The notes: a model not told the origin generated them from the sequence alone. A DNA stretch of 64,000 nucleotides from Chelatococcus sp. YT9 (GCF_018398315.1 NZ_JAHBRW010000001.1:864001-928000), one strand, 5' to 3'. Positions 8,659-17,853 are shown, counted from the first letter of the stretch. Made by a program: numbers and translations.

Positions 8659-9914
8659 CGCGACACTCCCATGACAGCGAGTGCCTTGGCATAGAAATCG
8701 ATGGCGCCGAAGTTGCCGCTCTTCAAGGCAAGGCGGATGGGCTTCTCCCCTGCCTCGCCGGCGAGCGCCGGCACGCCGGGGTCGATCTCCGGCCCGATGG
8801 CGAGTTGCTGGAGGCCGAGCGCCGCGACGACGGCGCCCGAGGTCTCTCCGCCGCCGACGGCAATCCGCGTGACGCCGGCCGCGACGAGCTCCGCGGCGAG
8901 GCTTCCGAAGAAATTCTCGATCGCCCCCGCCACCGCCTCGCGCCCGAACCGCTCCTGCGCAGCCTGCACGGCCTCCGGCTCGGCGCTGGAATAGACGATC
9001 GGCGCTGCATCGGCATGAGTCAGCACGAAATCCCGCGCGGCTGCCACGGTGACCTCCCCCGCCATAACAGCGTCCGGCGGGAGCGCGAAGCCGGGATGGC
9101 CTTCCAGATGCCGCGCAAGCTGCGCCAGCGAGGCTCTCGAGCAAGAGCCTGAAAGCGCCACACCCGGGCTCGCGATGCCGCTGAACGCCGTGCCGGCTGT
9201 CCCAAGCTTGCCGGCCTTGCGGAAGTTGTCAGGCAGGCCGATGGCGATGCCGGAGCCGCCCGTGATCAGTCTGGCATCGGCGATCGCGGCGCCGATCGCT
9301 TTGAGGTCATCGTCCGTGACGGCATCGACGACGGCGAGCTTGGCTGTCTTGTCGATCTCCGCCAGCGCCGCGCGAATGGCTCCCGCGCCTTGCCGCACGA
9401 TCGCATAGGGCACGAGCCCGACCTCGCCCCGGGTCTGGCGCCTGAGCCAGCGCCGGATATCCGGATCGGTCATCGGCGTGAGCGGGTGCTTCTCCATGCC
9501 GGATTCGCTGAGCAGGCGGTCGCCAACGAAGAGATGTCCCTGGTAGAGCGTGCGCCCCGTTGCGGGAAAGACGGGGCAGACCACGGCGACGCCAGCGCCG
9601 AGCGCCGCGCTCAGGGCCTCCGCCACCGGCCCGATGTTGCCCTCCGGCGTCGAATCGAAGGTCGAGCAATATTTAAAGAGGATCTGCCCGGCGCCCTGGG
9701 ACTGGAGCCAAGTCAACGCACCAAGCGACTGGCGGACAGCTTCCGGGGGCGCGATGGAGCGTGTCTTCAGGGCGACGACACCGGCTTCCGCGGCTGCGAC
9801 ATCACCATCCGGCACGCCGACGAACAGCGTCGTCGCCATGCCGTTGCGGGCCAGCGTATTGGCAAGGTCGCTCGCGCCGGTGAAATCGTCCGCGATTGCG
9901 CCGAGCAGCATCAT
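8655..9914 (-). CDS. otnK: 3-oxo-tetronate kinase (four-carbon acid sugar kinase)
   Basis: A 419-residue DUF1537-type kinase. The N-terminal substrate domain carries DDFTGASDLANTL and the C-terminal nucleotide-binding domain carries AVGGGETSGAVV, both hallmarks of OtnK. It phosphorylates 3-oxo-tetronate at O4. Of the stacked possible starts (TTG 9917, ATG 9914, ATG 9911) I chose the ATG at 9914 because it overlaps the upstream stop as TGATG. Related kinases act on 3-oxo-isoapionate, so the exact acid sugar depends on the pathway. DenD just upstream favours erythronate. Confidence 0.92.
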   Translation of the reverse strand: MMLLGAIADDFTGASDLANTLARNGMATTLFVGVPDGDVAAAEAGVVALKTRSIAPPEAVRQSLGALTWLQSQGAGQILFKYCSTFDSTPEGNIGPVAEALSAALGAGVAVVCPVFPATGRTLYQGHLFVGDRLLSESGMEKHPLTPMTDPDIRRWLRRQTRGEVGLVPYAIVRQGAGAIRAALAEIDKTAKLAVVDAVTDDDLKAIGAAIADARLITGGSGIAIGLPDNFRKAGKLGTAGTAFSGIASPGVALSGSCSRASLAQLARHLEGHPGFALPPDAVMAGEVTVAAARDFVLTHADAAPIVYSSAEPEAVQAAQERFGREAVAGAIENFFGSLAAELVAAGVTRIAVGGGETSGAVVAALGLQQLAIGPEIDPGVPALAGEAGEKPIRLALKSGNFGAIDFYAKALAVMGVSR

Positions 9915-10918
9915 CAACCCCCGATCCGTCCGCCGAGTTCGTCCTCGACATGGGTGCGGATGATATCATCGAAAGTGGCATCCGCCTTGAAGCCGAGCTC
10001 GAGCGCGCGCCTCGCCTCGAAATCCTGCGCCCAGCCGTCGACGATGCGGATGATCGTCTCATCGGGCTCGCTGCGGATCAGCTTCACCGCCTTCTCGCCG
10101 GCAACGCGGCGCAGGGCCTCGATCTCCTCGCCGACGGTCGCCGAGAGCCCGGGCATATTGAGGTTGCGACGCCAGCCGAGGCGGGCGAGATCGAGCGTTG
10201 CGGCATGGGTGAGGAAGCCCACCGCCGCTCGGGGGCTGGCGAACCAGTGGCGGACATCCGGCGACACCGGCAGCACGGCATCCTGCCCCACCAGGGGCTC
10301 GCGCAGGATGTTGGAGAAGAAGCCGGAGGCCGCCTTGTTCGGCTTGCCGGGGCGGATGCAGATGGTCGGCAGCCGGATGCCGATGCCGTCGAAGAACCCA
10401 CGCCGCGAATAATCCGACAGCAGCAGTTCGCCGATGGCTTTCTGCGTGCCGTAGCTCGTCAGCGGCGCCGTGAAGAACTCGTCGCCGATCTTGTCCGGGA
10501 AGGGCGCGCCGAAGACGGCGATCGAGGAGGTGAAGACGACACGCGGCTTGTAGGGCTGGCTTAGGCCTTCCTTGCGCAGGCCTTCCTGGCGGATCGCCTC
10601 GAACAAGTGGCGTGTGCCGTCGAGATTGATGCGGTAGCCCTTGTCGAAATCCGCCTCGGCCTCGCCGGAGACGATCGCCGCGAGATGGTAGATCACGTCG
10701 GGGCGGGCTGCGGCAAGCCGGACGGCCGTTTCCGGCGCGGAGAGGTCGACCGTCAGCGTCTCGGCCTTACCCTGAAAGCCTTCCGGGGCGGCAGGCGCGA
10801 CGACATCGGCCAGCGTAAGCTGTGTAACTGCTTTCCCACCCAACTGCCCCTCGGCGACGAGCTTGTCCGTGAGCTTGCGGCCAACCATGCCGGCGGCACC
10901 GATAATCAGAATATGCAT
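9914..10918 (-). CDS. denD: D-erythronate dehydrogenase
   Basis: A 334-residue NAD-dependent epimerase/dehydratase-family protein. GAAGMVGRKL near residue 7 is the Rossmann loop, VFTSSIAVFG carries the catalytic serine and SYGTQKAIGE holds the Tyr-Lys pair. The segment RLPTICIRPGKPNKAASGF is characteristic of the DenD group. DenD oxidises D-erythronate at C2 to 2-oxo-tetronate, the substrate for OtnI. It lies 47 bases after the lactonase-like gene and is joined by TGATG to otnK. The family call is strong, and erythronate is inferred from family and context. Confidence 0.9.
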   Translation of the reverse strand: MHILIIGAAGMVGRKLTDKLVAEGQLGGKAVTQLTLADVVAPAAPEGFQGKAETLTVDLSAPETAVRLAAARPDVIYHLAAIVSGEAEADFDKGYRINLDGTRHLFEAIRQEGLRKEGLSQPYKPRVVFTSSIAVFGAPFPDKIGDEFFTAPLTSYGTQKAIGELLLSDYSRRGFFDGIGIRLPTICIRPGKPNKAASGFFSNILREPLVGQDAVLPVSPDVRHWFASPRAAVGFLTHAATLDLARLGWRRNLNMPGLSATVGEEIEALRRVAGEKAVKLIRSEPDETIIRIVDGWAQDFEARRALELGFKADATFDDIIRTHVEDELGGRIGG

Positions 10919-10965
10919 GAGACAATCCTTGCGAATACGCCTGAGATTTGACGTGGAAGGGCGGA

Positions 10966-12915
10966 TCAGTTCAATCGCAAGCGTGCGACCGCATAGGGGG
11001 CAAGCGTACAGGTGGAACCGCCGTCGGCCGCCATCATGACGAGGGCGTCGGGATTCCGCGCTGCCGCGACGAAAGACCCGGCGTCGAGCACCGCCTTCTC
11101 AGCGATGGTTCCCGCCAGTTGCACGGCCTGATCGGCACCGGTGAGATTGGCGAGCCACAGCTCAATGCCGCCTTGACGCTCCACCGCGATTCCCTGCACG
11201 GCCGAGGGATCGGACAGGACAACGCGGCGCATCGCGGCACCGCCAAGGCCGGCGAGCCCCTTGAGAACGTGGAAGACGGGAAAAAGCCCGCCATGCTCGT
11301 CGAACCACGGCTGCGGCCAGGGATGACGCCGGTGGAGCACACCGAAGGCTCCCGTGGTGTCACCCAACGTGATCGCGGAGGCTCCGCCGGCCGCGAAGCG
11401 GGCGAAGAAGCCGAGCGTCCAGGCGGCGCCGAGAAGGCCGCGCTGGCGGGGATCGTTGAAATTCATGGCCTGCCGGATATTGCCGGGATTGACCATCGGC
11501 GCCTCGCCATAGGGGTTCATGCGCATGCCGATGGCGCTCGGCCCCACGGCCCAGGGTTTGCCTGCGGCGATGGCTTCAGCCGACAGCGCCATGGCAGGCA
11601 GGGATTCCAGCCCTTCGGTGATGGAGTGATCATCGCCGGCATGAAGCATCGCCGTCGTCGTGAAGCTCACGAGATCCAACAGGTCGCTCGGCGGGCGCTT
11701 GCGGTTCAACTCGGTGAAATAACTGAACATGCCACCGCCGAGCCTGACGCCGGGAAAGGCCTTGCGGGCCGCGGCGAAGAAATCTCGCGGCGGCGGCGCT
11801 GGCGGCCAGGGGCTGCCGGGCAAGGTGCATTTGAGATCCGGCGCGGGCGAAACGAGCACCACGGGGAAAGGCGAGCCGAGCGCCGCCACCTCGCGGCCCA
11901 GCACGGCGATCTCTTCTTCATAGTCGTCAACGCTGGCGATGACCGCCTCAAGCCAGGGCTCGGCGCCAATCGCCTTGGCCGCTGCCGCCAGACCCTGCAA
12001 TGTCTCGCGATCATGGCCCCGCCGGGAATCGTGGAAGCCGACGAGATGCCGGACGCCGATCCGCCCCAGGGTTTCTGCCTCTTCCCGTGTCGCCTCGAGC
12101 TCGTCGGGATCAAGCCCCAGCCCGAGCGGCGGAACGACGCCTGCAGCCTCGCCGATAGCAATGGTGATGCCAGTATCGGCCGGCGCAGCCTGCGCCGGCT
12201 GTCCGGAGACCTTCAGCCGGACCGCCTGTTCCAGCACCTCGCCTGCCGCGAGCGTATAGGGCCATGGCAAGGCCAATGGACGCACATAGGTCTTGTAGGA
12301 GGCATCCGTCCAGTTGCGTTGGTCCTCCATTTCATAGACGTCGCCCTCCATGCGGCAGCTGACGCGGAGGCCCGGCACGGCCTCGTGGGTCAGCGCACGC
12401 AGGTTCATCATCGGCTGGACGGGGTCGATGATCTCGGGAAAGCGCCCTTCCTCGACGACACCATCGGCATGCTCGATGGTGACGGGCAGGCCGGAAGCCG
12501 CGCTCGGATGCAGCACCACGAAGCCCGTACGATTGGTGAGGAAGGCAGTATCGGCCTCCCCCCTCGCCGCAAAGGCAAGCGTGCCGTCCTCATCGAGCGT
12601 TATCTTGGCGGCATAGCTGAAGCTCTGGCGTTCATCCCGGGTCACGGCCTTGTAGGTGACCGTGAGGCCCGCGTCGGTGCCGTTTATGGCGAGATCGGTG
12701 ATGACCGGGTTGTAGGTGCCCCAGTTGTGATCCCGCACGATGAAAGAGATGGCGCGGACGATCTCGACATCGCCGAAACGGATGTGGCGGAGATTGCCGG
12801 CGTCGAGTTCCGCTGTGAGCTTGCCTGCCCTGAGGATGCGCTTCGGAGGCACCGGCTCCTCGGTTCCGAAGAGAATGACGGCAGACGAAGGTGCGGATGT
12901 CACCTCGGATGTCAT
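10966..12915 (-). CDS. large three-domain hydrolase, probable D-apionate lactonase-like (ApnL family)
   Basis: A 649-residue protein without a signal peptide. Residues 1-240 look like a beta-sandwich with NRTGFVVLHP and the striking MEDQRNWTDASYKTY. Residues about 250-560 look like a TIM barrel (GFHDSRRGHD, VSFTTTAMLHAGDD), and a beta-rich C-terminal domain follows. This order matches the D-apionate lactonase family as I know it. Here the gene sits between a ribose-type sugar ABC importer and denD, so it may open erythronolactone or a related aldonolactone. A 12-base gap separates it from the permease. The family call is from memory of architecture, and the substrate is inference. Confidence 0.6.
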   Translation of the reverse strand: MTSEVTSAPSSAVILFGTEEPVPPKRILRAGKLTAELDAGNLRHIRFGDVEIVRAISFIVRDHNWGTYNPVITDLAINGTDAGLTVTYKAVTRDERQSFSYAAKITLDEDGTLAFAARGEADTAFLTNRTGFVVLHPSAASGLPVTIEHADGVVEEGRFPEIIDPVQPMMNLRALTHEAVPGLRVSCRMEGDVYEMEDQRNWTDASYKTYVRPLALPWPYTLAAGEVLEQAVRLKVSGQPAQAAPADTGITIAIGEAAGVVPPLGLGLDPDELEATREEAETLGRIGVRHLVGFHDSRRGHDRETLQGLAAAAKAIGAEPWLEAVIASVDDYEEEIAVLGREVAALGSPFPVVLVSPAPDLKCTLPGSPWPPAPPPRDFFAAARKAFPGVRLGGGMFSYFTELNRKRPPSDLLDLVSFTTTAMLHAGDDHSITEGLESLPAMALSAEAIAAGKPWAVGPSAIGMRMNPYGEAPMVNPGNIRQAMNFNDPRQRGLLGAAWTLGFFARFAAGGASAITLGDTTGAFGVLHRRHPWPQPWFDEHGGLFPVFHVLKGLAGLGGAAMRRVVLSDPSAVQGIAVERQGGIELWLANLTGADQAVQLAGTIAEKAVLDAGSFVAAARNPDALVMMAADGGSTCTLAPYAVARLRLN

Positions 12916-12926
12916 GGCTTGCCCTC

Positions 12927-13928
12927 TTACCGGCTGGCGCGGCTGCTGACGAGGCGCTCCACGAGGAGCGCCACGATGATGATGGTGCCGATGGCCGAGC
13001 CCTGCCAGAAGGGCGATACGCCCATGAGGTTGAGGCCGTTGCGGATCATCACCATGATGAACACGCCGATGAGCGTGCCGATCATCGAGCCGCGTCCGCC
13101 GTAGAGGCTGGCGCCGCCGATGACGACGGCGGCGATGGCATCGAGCTCCATGGAATTGCCCATCAGCGGGTCGGCGGACAGGAGTTGGCTGATGGAGAAT
13201 GTCACCGCTACCGCCGAGAGCGCGCCCGACAGCACGTAGGGCAGCACGGAATAGAACAGCGTGTTGAGGCCCGCCGCCCGCGCCGCCTCCTTGTTCGACC
13301 CCACCGCATAGATCGTACGGCCACCCTTGGTATAGGTGAGATAGGCCCAGGCGACGAGATAAAGAACGATCAGAAAAAGGACGTTCGAGGGAATTCCGAG
13401 AATATTCGTGTAAACGATATTCTGCATTGCATCGGGAATATTGGAGATCGCCGTCTGGCCCGAGAGGATATAGGCAAGACTTCGGCCGATCGCCATGACG
13501 CCGAGCGTTACTACGAAGGCCGCGAGGCCGAAGACGTTGATGAGCAGCCCGGAGACGAGCCCAATGCCGCCCCCGGCGAGAACGGCCACCGCGATCGCCG
13601 GCACGATCGGCATCTGCTGGAGCGACAGCCCCAGGATGATGCCCGTAAGTCCCGCGACCGACCCGACCGAGAGATCGATGCCGCCGGTCAGGATCACGAA
13701 GGTCATGCCGACCGCGACGATGCCGATCACCACCGACTGGTCGAGCATGTTGAAGATGTTCGATTGTGTAAGGAAGTAAGGCGACAGCAGCGACAGGCAG
13801 AGGCCGATGACGAGCGCCAGCCCCAGCATGCGCACTTCAAGCCGCTGCGCCAGGCTTTTGAGGCGGAAACCGCGCGCCGGCCCCGAAGCGGTGATCGATG
13901 CCATGGAAGAGGGCTCCTTGCTGGTCAC
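12927..13928 (-). CDS. ribose-type sugar ABC transporter permease
   Basis: A 333-residue inner-membrane permease of the RbsC/AraH family with about 8-10 hydrophobic segments. GIVAVGMTFVILTGGIDLSV (the family signature GIDLSVG) lies near residue 75 and GGRGSMIGTLIGV near 280. The start is a GTG at 13928 whose GTGA overlaps the ATPase stop, and an ATG 24 bases further in is an alternative. It forms the transmembrane channel (probably a dimer) for the adjacent ATPase and binding protein. Location in the acid-sugar operon suggests a polyol, furanose sugar or lactone as cargo. Confidence 0.92.
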   Translation of the reverse strand: MTSKEPSSMASITASGPARGFRLKSLAQRLEVRMLGLALVIGLCLSLLSPYFLTQSNIFNMLDQSVVIGIVAVGMTFVILTGGIDLSVGSVAGLTGIILGLSLQQMPIVPAIAVAVLAGGGIGLVSGLLINVFGLAAFVVTLGVMAIGRSLAYILSGQTAISNIPDAMQNIVYTNILGIPSNVLFLIVLYLVAWAYLTYTKGGRTIYAVGSNKEAARAAGLNTLFYSVLPYVLSGALSAVAVTFSISQLLSADPLMGNSMELDAIAAVVIGGASLYGGRGSMIGTLIGVFIMVMIRNGLNLMGVSPFWQGSAIGTIIIVALLVERLVSSRASR

Positions 13929-15823
13929 AGTGTGGCCGCCATCGTGTCGATGCGGGCCTTGATCGCCTCGGGCGACGGCAGCGCTATGCGGGGCGACAGC
14001 GAGAGACCGACCCAGCCGAGATCATGGCCACGGGAACTTTGCATGGGAACGAGCAGAGTAGTGCGGCTCTTGTCAGCCTCGGCCACGAAGATGGGTTCGC
14101 GCTGGCTCAATGCCCGGGGGATCAGCGTATCGGCGAGGCCGCGGGCTTCGCCCGCCCTGAAGCCGGGGTCGAGCGCGGCATCGGTGACGACCATATTCAG
14201 GCAGATAAGGTTGTCTTTCTCGATAAGCGCCCAGAAGCCAGCCCCGCCGTGCTCTTGGGCGAGCTGGTTGAGAAGGGCCGTGTTGCGCGCCATCGAGGTG
14301 CGCGGCGCGGCGAGCAGCGTCAGCTTCTCCTCGTCGAGCATCGCGCTCGGCAGATCCGCGATGCTGCGGCCGTCGCTCATCACGACGATGCGGTCGCTGA
14401 TGCCAAGCAGTTCCTCGAAGTCCGACGAGACCACGACCACCGCGACGCCCTCGGTGACGATGTCGCGCAGCATCGCGTAGATGTTGGCGCGCGTGCCGAT
14501 GTCGACGCCCTTGGTTGGCTCGTCGAGAATCAGCACCTTCGGTTCCAGCAGGAGCCAACGCGCCATGATGATCTTTTGCTGCATGCCGCCGGAGAAATTC
14601 AGCATGGAGGCGTCCATCAGCCGGTCTTCCGGCAGGCCGAGGCGCTGCAGCAGCTCCTTGACCTTGCGCTCACGCCCCTGGTAGCCGCAGAGAAAACCGC
14701 GGTGCGCGCCGAGATGGGCGAGCAGGAGGTTCTCCTTCACGCTGAGATCGGGCACGATGTTCTGCGTCCGCCTGTCTTCGGCGACGAAGCCGAGCCCCGC
14801 GCGGATGGCCCCTTGCGGATCGTCGCCCTTGAGCGGCTTGCCCGCGAGCCGCACGTCACCGCCGGTGCGGGGCCGCAGGCCGAAGATCGCCTCGACCGCC
14901 TCCGAGCGGCCGGCGCCGACGAGCCCGCCGAGGCCGAGGATCTCCCCCGCCCGCACCGAGAAGGACACGTCCTTCACGACGGGCGCGGCCGCGAGATGGC
15001 TGACCTCGAGCAGAACCGGCCCGCCCTGCCCCTCGCCCAAGGCATGCGGCTCGGTGTAAATGGCGCCGAGTTCGGCCCCGACCATGGCGCGGATGAGTTC
15101 CGCCTGGGTCAGGTCGGCGGTCGGACGGGCATTCATGACTGTCCGGCCTTCGCGCATCACGGAGACGCGGTCGGTGATGGAAAACACCTCCTCGAGCCGA
15201 TGCGAGACGAACACGAGGCCATGGCGGGTATCGCGCAGGCGGGACATGACATCGAACAGCCTGTCCACCTCGCCCGGGCTGAGCGATGCCGTCGGTTCGT
15301 CGAAAATGATGAGCTTGGCACCGACGCCGAGCGCTTTGGCGATCTCGACGAGTTGCTTCTGCGCCGACGAGAGCCGCCTGACTTCCCAATCGAAGGGCAG
15401 GCCGTCAGCCTGGCCAAGACTTTCGAGAATGGCCCTCCCCCGCTCCTTCAGGGCACCATAGTCAAGCCATCCGGGGCGCCCGAGCTCCGGCAGGAAGATG
15501 TTCTCGAGCACGGTGAGATCGGGAACGAGGCTGGTCTCCTGCATCACGATGGCGATGCCGACACGCAGGGCGTCACGGGTGTTGCGAAGCTGAATGTCGT
15601 GCCCGCGATATCGGATGGAACCGGAGTCCGCGATGTAGTGGCCGGAGATGACTTTGGACAGTGTCGACTTTCCCGCGCCGTTCGCACCCAAGAGCCCGTG
15701 GATCTCGCCCTCGCGCAGCTCGAAATCCGCGCCGGCGAGGGCCCGTGTCTTGTCGAAGGTCTTCGTGATCTTGCTGGCCGCCAGCAAAACCGGCAGCGGA
15801 TCAGCGGATGGCCCTGGTTTCAT
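13925..15823 (-). CDS. ribose-type sugar ABC ATPase with extra C-terminal domain
   Basis: An RbsA-like protein with two nucleotide-binding domains: GANGAGKSTL near residue 48 in the first, and LNFSGGMQQK plus VLILDEPTKGVDIG in the second. RbsA-type proteins normally end near residue 500. This one runs to 632, and the last 130 residues contain GFWALIEKDNLICLNMVV, then REPIFVAE and TTLLVPMQSS, then GWVGLSLS. That order resembles a GAF-like ligand-sensing domain. It follows the binding-protein gene after a 159-base gap and is coupled to the permease. The ATPase role is firm. The extension is unexplained and might gate uptake by a metabolite. Confidence 0.9.
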   Translation of the reverse strand: MKPGPSADPLPVLLAASKITKTFDKTRALAGADFELREGEIHGLLGANGAGKSTLSKVISGHYIADSGSIRYRGHDIQLRNTRDALRVGIAIVMQETSLVPDLTVLENIFLPELGRPGWLDYGALKERGRAILESLGQADGLPFDWEVRRLSSAQKQLVEIAKALGVGAKLIIFDEPTASLSPGEVDRLFDVMSRLRDTRHGLVFVSHRLEEVFSITDRVSVMREGRTVMNARPTADLTQAELIRAMVGAELGAIYTEPHALGEGQGGPVLLEVSHLAAAPVVKDVSFSVRAGEILGLGGLVGAGRSEAVEAIFGLRPRTGGDVRLAGKPLKGDDPQGAIRAGLGFVAEDRRTQNIVPDLSVKENLLLAHLGAHRGFLCGYQGRERKVKELLQRLGLPEDRLMDASMLNFSGGMQQKIIMARWLLLEPKVLILDEPTKGVDIGTRANIYAMLRDIVTEGVAVVVVSSDFEELLGISDRIVVMSDGRSIADLPSAMLDEEKLTLLAAPRTSMARNTALLNQLAQEHGGAGFWALIEKDNLICLNMVVTDAALDPGFRAGEARGLADTLIPRALSQREPIFVAEADKSRTTLLVPMQSSRGHDLGWVGLSLSPRIALPSPEAIKARIDTMAATL

Positions 15824-15855
15824 CCTGTATTCTCATGGTTTTCAGCCGCGATAGA

Positions 15856-15935
15856 CGCGCCACGCCTGAAAACTTCCCCGTTTGACTGCGGAACGTTTTC
15901 GCACGGCGCGAACATTGAATAATGCCGCGCCACGC
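15856..15935. repeat. two 10-bp direct repeats between binding protein and ATPase genes
   Basis: CGCGCCACGC occurs at 15856-15865 and again at 15926-15935, a 70-base period. It lies inside the 159-base gap that separates the sugar-binding-protein gene from the ATPase gene in an otherwise tightly packed operon. It could be part of an intercistronic RNA structure. No function is known. Confidence 0.3.
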
Positions 15936-15982
15936 GTTCAGCTATAAAGTCCTAGACGACAGGACACCTCACAACGGAGACA

Positions 15983-16966
15983 TCAGACTTCGTCGGCGAA
16001 GACCGTCTTGCGCACCGTGGGCAGTTCCTTCTCGATGTTTTCACTGGTGATAACCAGGATCGGCACGGTGATTTCCTTCTCGGGCGTCTTGCCATCGAGG
16101 GTCGCGAGCAGGGCCTCGCCGGAGCGGACGCCCATCAGGTAAGGCTGCTGCATGCCGGACACGACGATTTGGCCGGATTTCAGGAGGTCGACGAATTCCG
16201 GAATGCCATCGAAGGCCGCCACCAGGACCTGGCCATCCCGGCGGGCAGCCTTGATGGCCCGGAGCGCACCGAGCGCGGGCTGGTCCGTTTGGATGAACAA
16301 CCCACGCATGCCCGGATTGGCGGTAAGCATGTCCTGCGTGAACTTGAAGGTTTCATCGGCCGTATAGGACTGCATCTGCTGGAGACCAGCCTCCTTCCCG
16401 GTGAAACCGCCTTCCTTGAGACCGTCCAGGAAGCCCTTGGTGCGCGCCTGGCCGTTCTTGCGCGCCTGGGAAATGGCGATGATGCCGACAGACCCGTCCT
16501 GCCAGCCCTTCTTCTTCAACGCCGCCGCCAGCGCCATGCCGACGCCATGCGCGCCCTTGTAGTTGTCGGAGATGATGAAGGAAGAATAGTCGCCGCTGTT
16601 CGTCCCGATATCCCCGATTACGACGGGAATATTGGCGCGCTTGGCGAGATCAAGCACGCTTGGCGCTGTGGATGAATCCGTCGGCGAGATCACGATGCCA
16701 GCGACGCCGCGCGCGATGACATCCTGCGCGTTTTGCAGCTGGGTCTGCGCGCTGTTTCGCGAGTCGAGCGCCTGGTAGCCGAAGCCCTTCTGCTTCACCG
16801 TCGCCTCGACGCCTTTCGACAGATAGCGCCAGAAAGGCAGATCAAGGCCCGGCGTAAGATATGCGATGTCCTTGCCGGCAGCCATCGCGGCGCGCAATCC
16901 GCCCAGGCCGGTGCTCGCCGCAAGGGTGCCACCAAGAGCGAGCTTCAACACTGTCCTGCGTTCCAT
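15983..16966 (-). CDS. ribose-type sugar ABC transporter substrate-binding protein
   Basis: A 327-residue periplasmic binding protein of the RbsB/pentose-binding type (Peripla_BP_4). The N-terminus MERRTVLKLALGG carries a twin-arginine pattern and the signal ends near AAMAAG, so export in folded form by Tat is likely. The mature part starts IAYLTPGLDLPFW and contains GIVISPTDSS and GVGMALAAALKKKGW, typical of this fold. A good GGAGG site precedes the ATG. It is the second gene after the GntR regulator, and the wide gap after it may let it be made in excess over the membrane parts. The ligand is unknown. Confidence 0.92.
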   Translation of the reverse strand: MERRTVLKLALGGTLAASTGLGGLRAAMAAGKDIAYLTPGLDLPFWRYLSKGVEATVKQKGFGYQALDSRNSAQTQLQNAQDVIARGVAGIVISPTDSSTAPSVLDLAKRANIPVVIGDIGTNSGDYSSFIISDNYKGAHGVGMALAAALKKKGWQDGSVGIIAISQARKNGQARTKGFLDGLKEGGFTGKEAGLQQMQSYTADETFKFTQDMLTANPGMRGLFIQTDQPALGALRAIKAARRDGQVLVAAFDGIPEFVDLLKSGQIVVSGMQQPYLMGVRSGEALLATLDGKTPEKEITVPILVITSENIEKELPTVRKTVFADEV

Positions 16967-17030
16967 AGCATTGTCCTCCGAATATTATGTTGGTTCTGTT
17001 TGTTTATTTATAACAACGAGAACTATTTAT

Positions 17031-17795
17031 CTATTTCTGTTTATTTTCCATACCCATCACTGTTTGCGTTGTCTGATAGATGCGGTCCGTATGGACGGCA
17101 AAAGCCGCGACCGCGGCATCGGGATCATGGGCGCGCAACGCCGCGACAACCGCGGCATGGTCCGCATAGCTCGTCGCAATGGCCTCCGGGCGCGCCACCG
17201 CGATGCGACGATATTCCATCATGTAGCTGTAGAGATCCGCCGCGAAATCCGCGAGCAGGGCATTGCCCGACGCCCGGTAGATCGTGACGTGGAATTCCCT
17301 GTCGCAGATCAGGAAGCCGACAGGATCGTCAAAGGCCTCCTTCTGCACCGCGAGCAGCCCGTCCAGCGTCGCCAGCGTCGCATCGTCGATGCGCCGCGCG
17401 GCGTCCGCCACCACCTCGCGCTCAACAAGAAGGCGGGCGGCATGGACGGAATCGATGTCATAGGCATTGATGGCTCGCGCCGGACCCACACCGATGGTCA
17501 CGGGCCCCACGTCGACGCGCACGACCCGCGTGCGGGCGCCGTGCGAAATCTCGAGGATGCCGCGGGCCGCCAGGATCTGGATGGCACCGCGCGTCGTCTC
17601 GCGGCTGACATTGAGGGACGATGCAAGCTCCCGCTCGCTCGGCAGCGCGTCTCCCACCTGGACGATGCCGGACGCGATCAGCCCGGCGATCTTGTCGGCG
17701 ATCACGTCCTTCAGCGAGCGTTTCACGATCGCGTCACGGAACGACGGCACCTCAGCCAGGACAATGGCCTCCGAACTCTTCGCTGAAACCGCCAT
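17031..17795 (-). CDS. GntR-family (FadR subfamily) regulator of the sugar-acid operon
   Basis: A 254-residue regulator. The N-terminal winged helix includes SGIVQVGDALPSERELASSL and NVSRETTRGAIQIL, and the C-terminal FCD effector domain includes CDREFHVTIYRASGN and SYADHAAVVAALRAHD, whose Asp and His residues usually bind a metal and a carboxylate ligand. The ATG at 17795 is chosen because GGGGAGG precedes it. The longer open frame to 17915 runs into a terminator. It is the first gene of the operon and a FadR-type operator lies about 60 bases upstream, so autoregulated repression relieved by an acid-sugar intermediate is likely. Confidence 0.9.
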   Translation of the reverse strand: MAVSAKSSEAIVLAEVPSFRDAIVKRSLKDVIADKIAGLIASGIVQVGDALPSERELASSLNVSRETTRGAIQILAARGILEISHGARTRVVRVDVGPVTIGVGPARAINAYDIDSVHAARLLVEREVVADAARRIDDATLATLDGLLAVQKEAFDDPVGFLICDREFHVTIYRASGNALLADFAADLYSYMMEYRRIAVARPEAIATSYADHAAVVAALRAHDPDAAVAAFAVHTDRIYQTTQTVMGMENKQK

Positions 17796-17853
17796 GGCCT
17801 CCCCGTGAGCCTCCTCCCGCGTGATTTTTCTCTGTGGCCTTCTTTCTGATCTA

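Noticed and set aside
9914-10918. reading DenD as the D-apionate oxidoisomerase ApnO because of the ApnL-like neighbour
   Set aside because: The protein is an extended SDR with a Tyr-Lys pair and DenD-type segments. To my knowledge ApnO belongs to a different dehydrogenase family.
10948-13104. 718-codon open frame on the plus strand
   Set aside because: Fully antisense to the lactonase-like gene, with a His/Arg/Asp-rich translation typical of shadow frames.
13898-15922. 674-codon open frame on the plus strand
   Set aside because: Antisense to the ABC ATPase, whose motifs are complete and certain.
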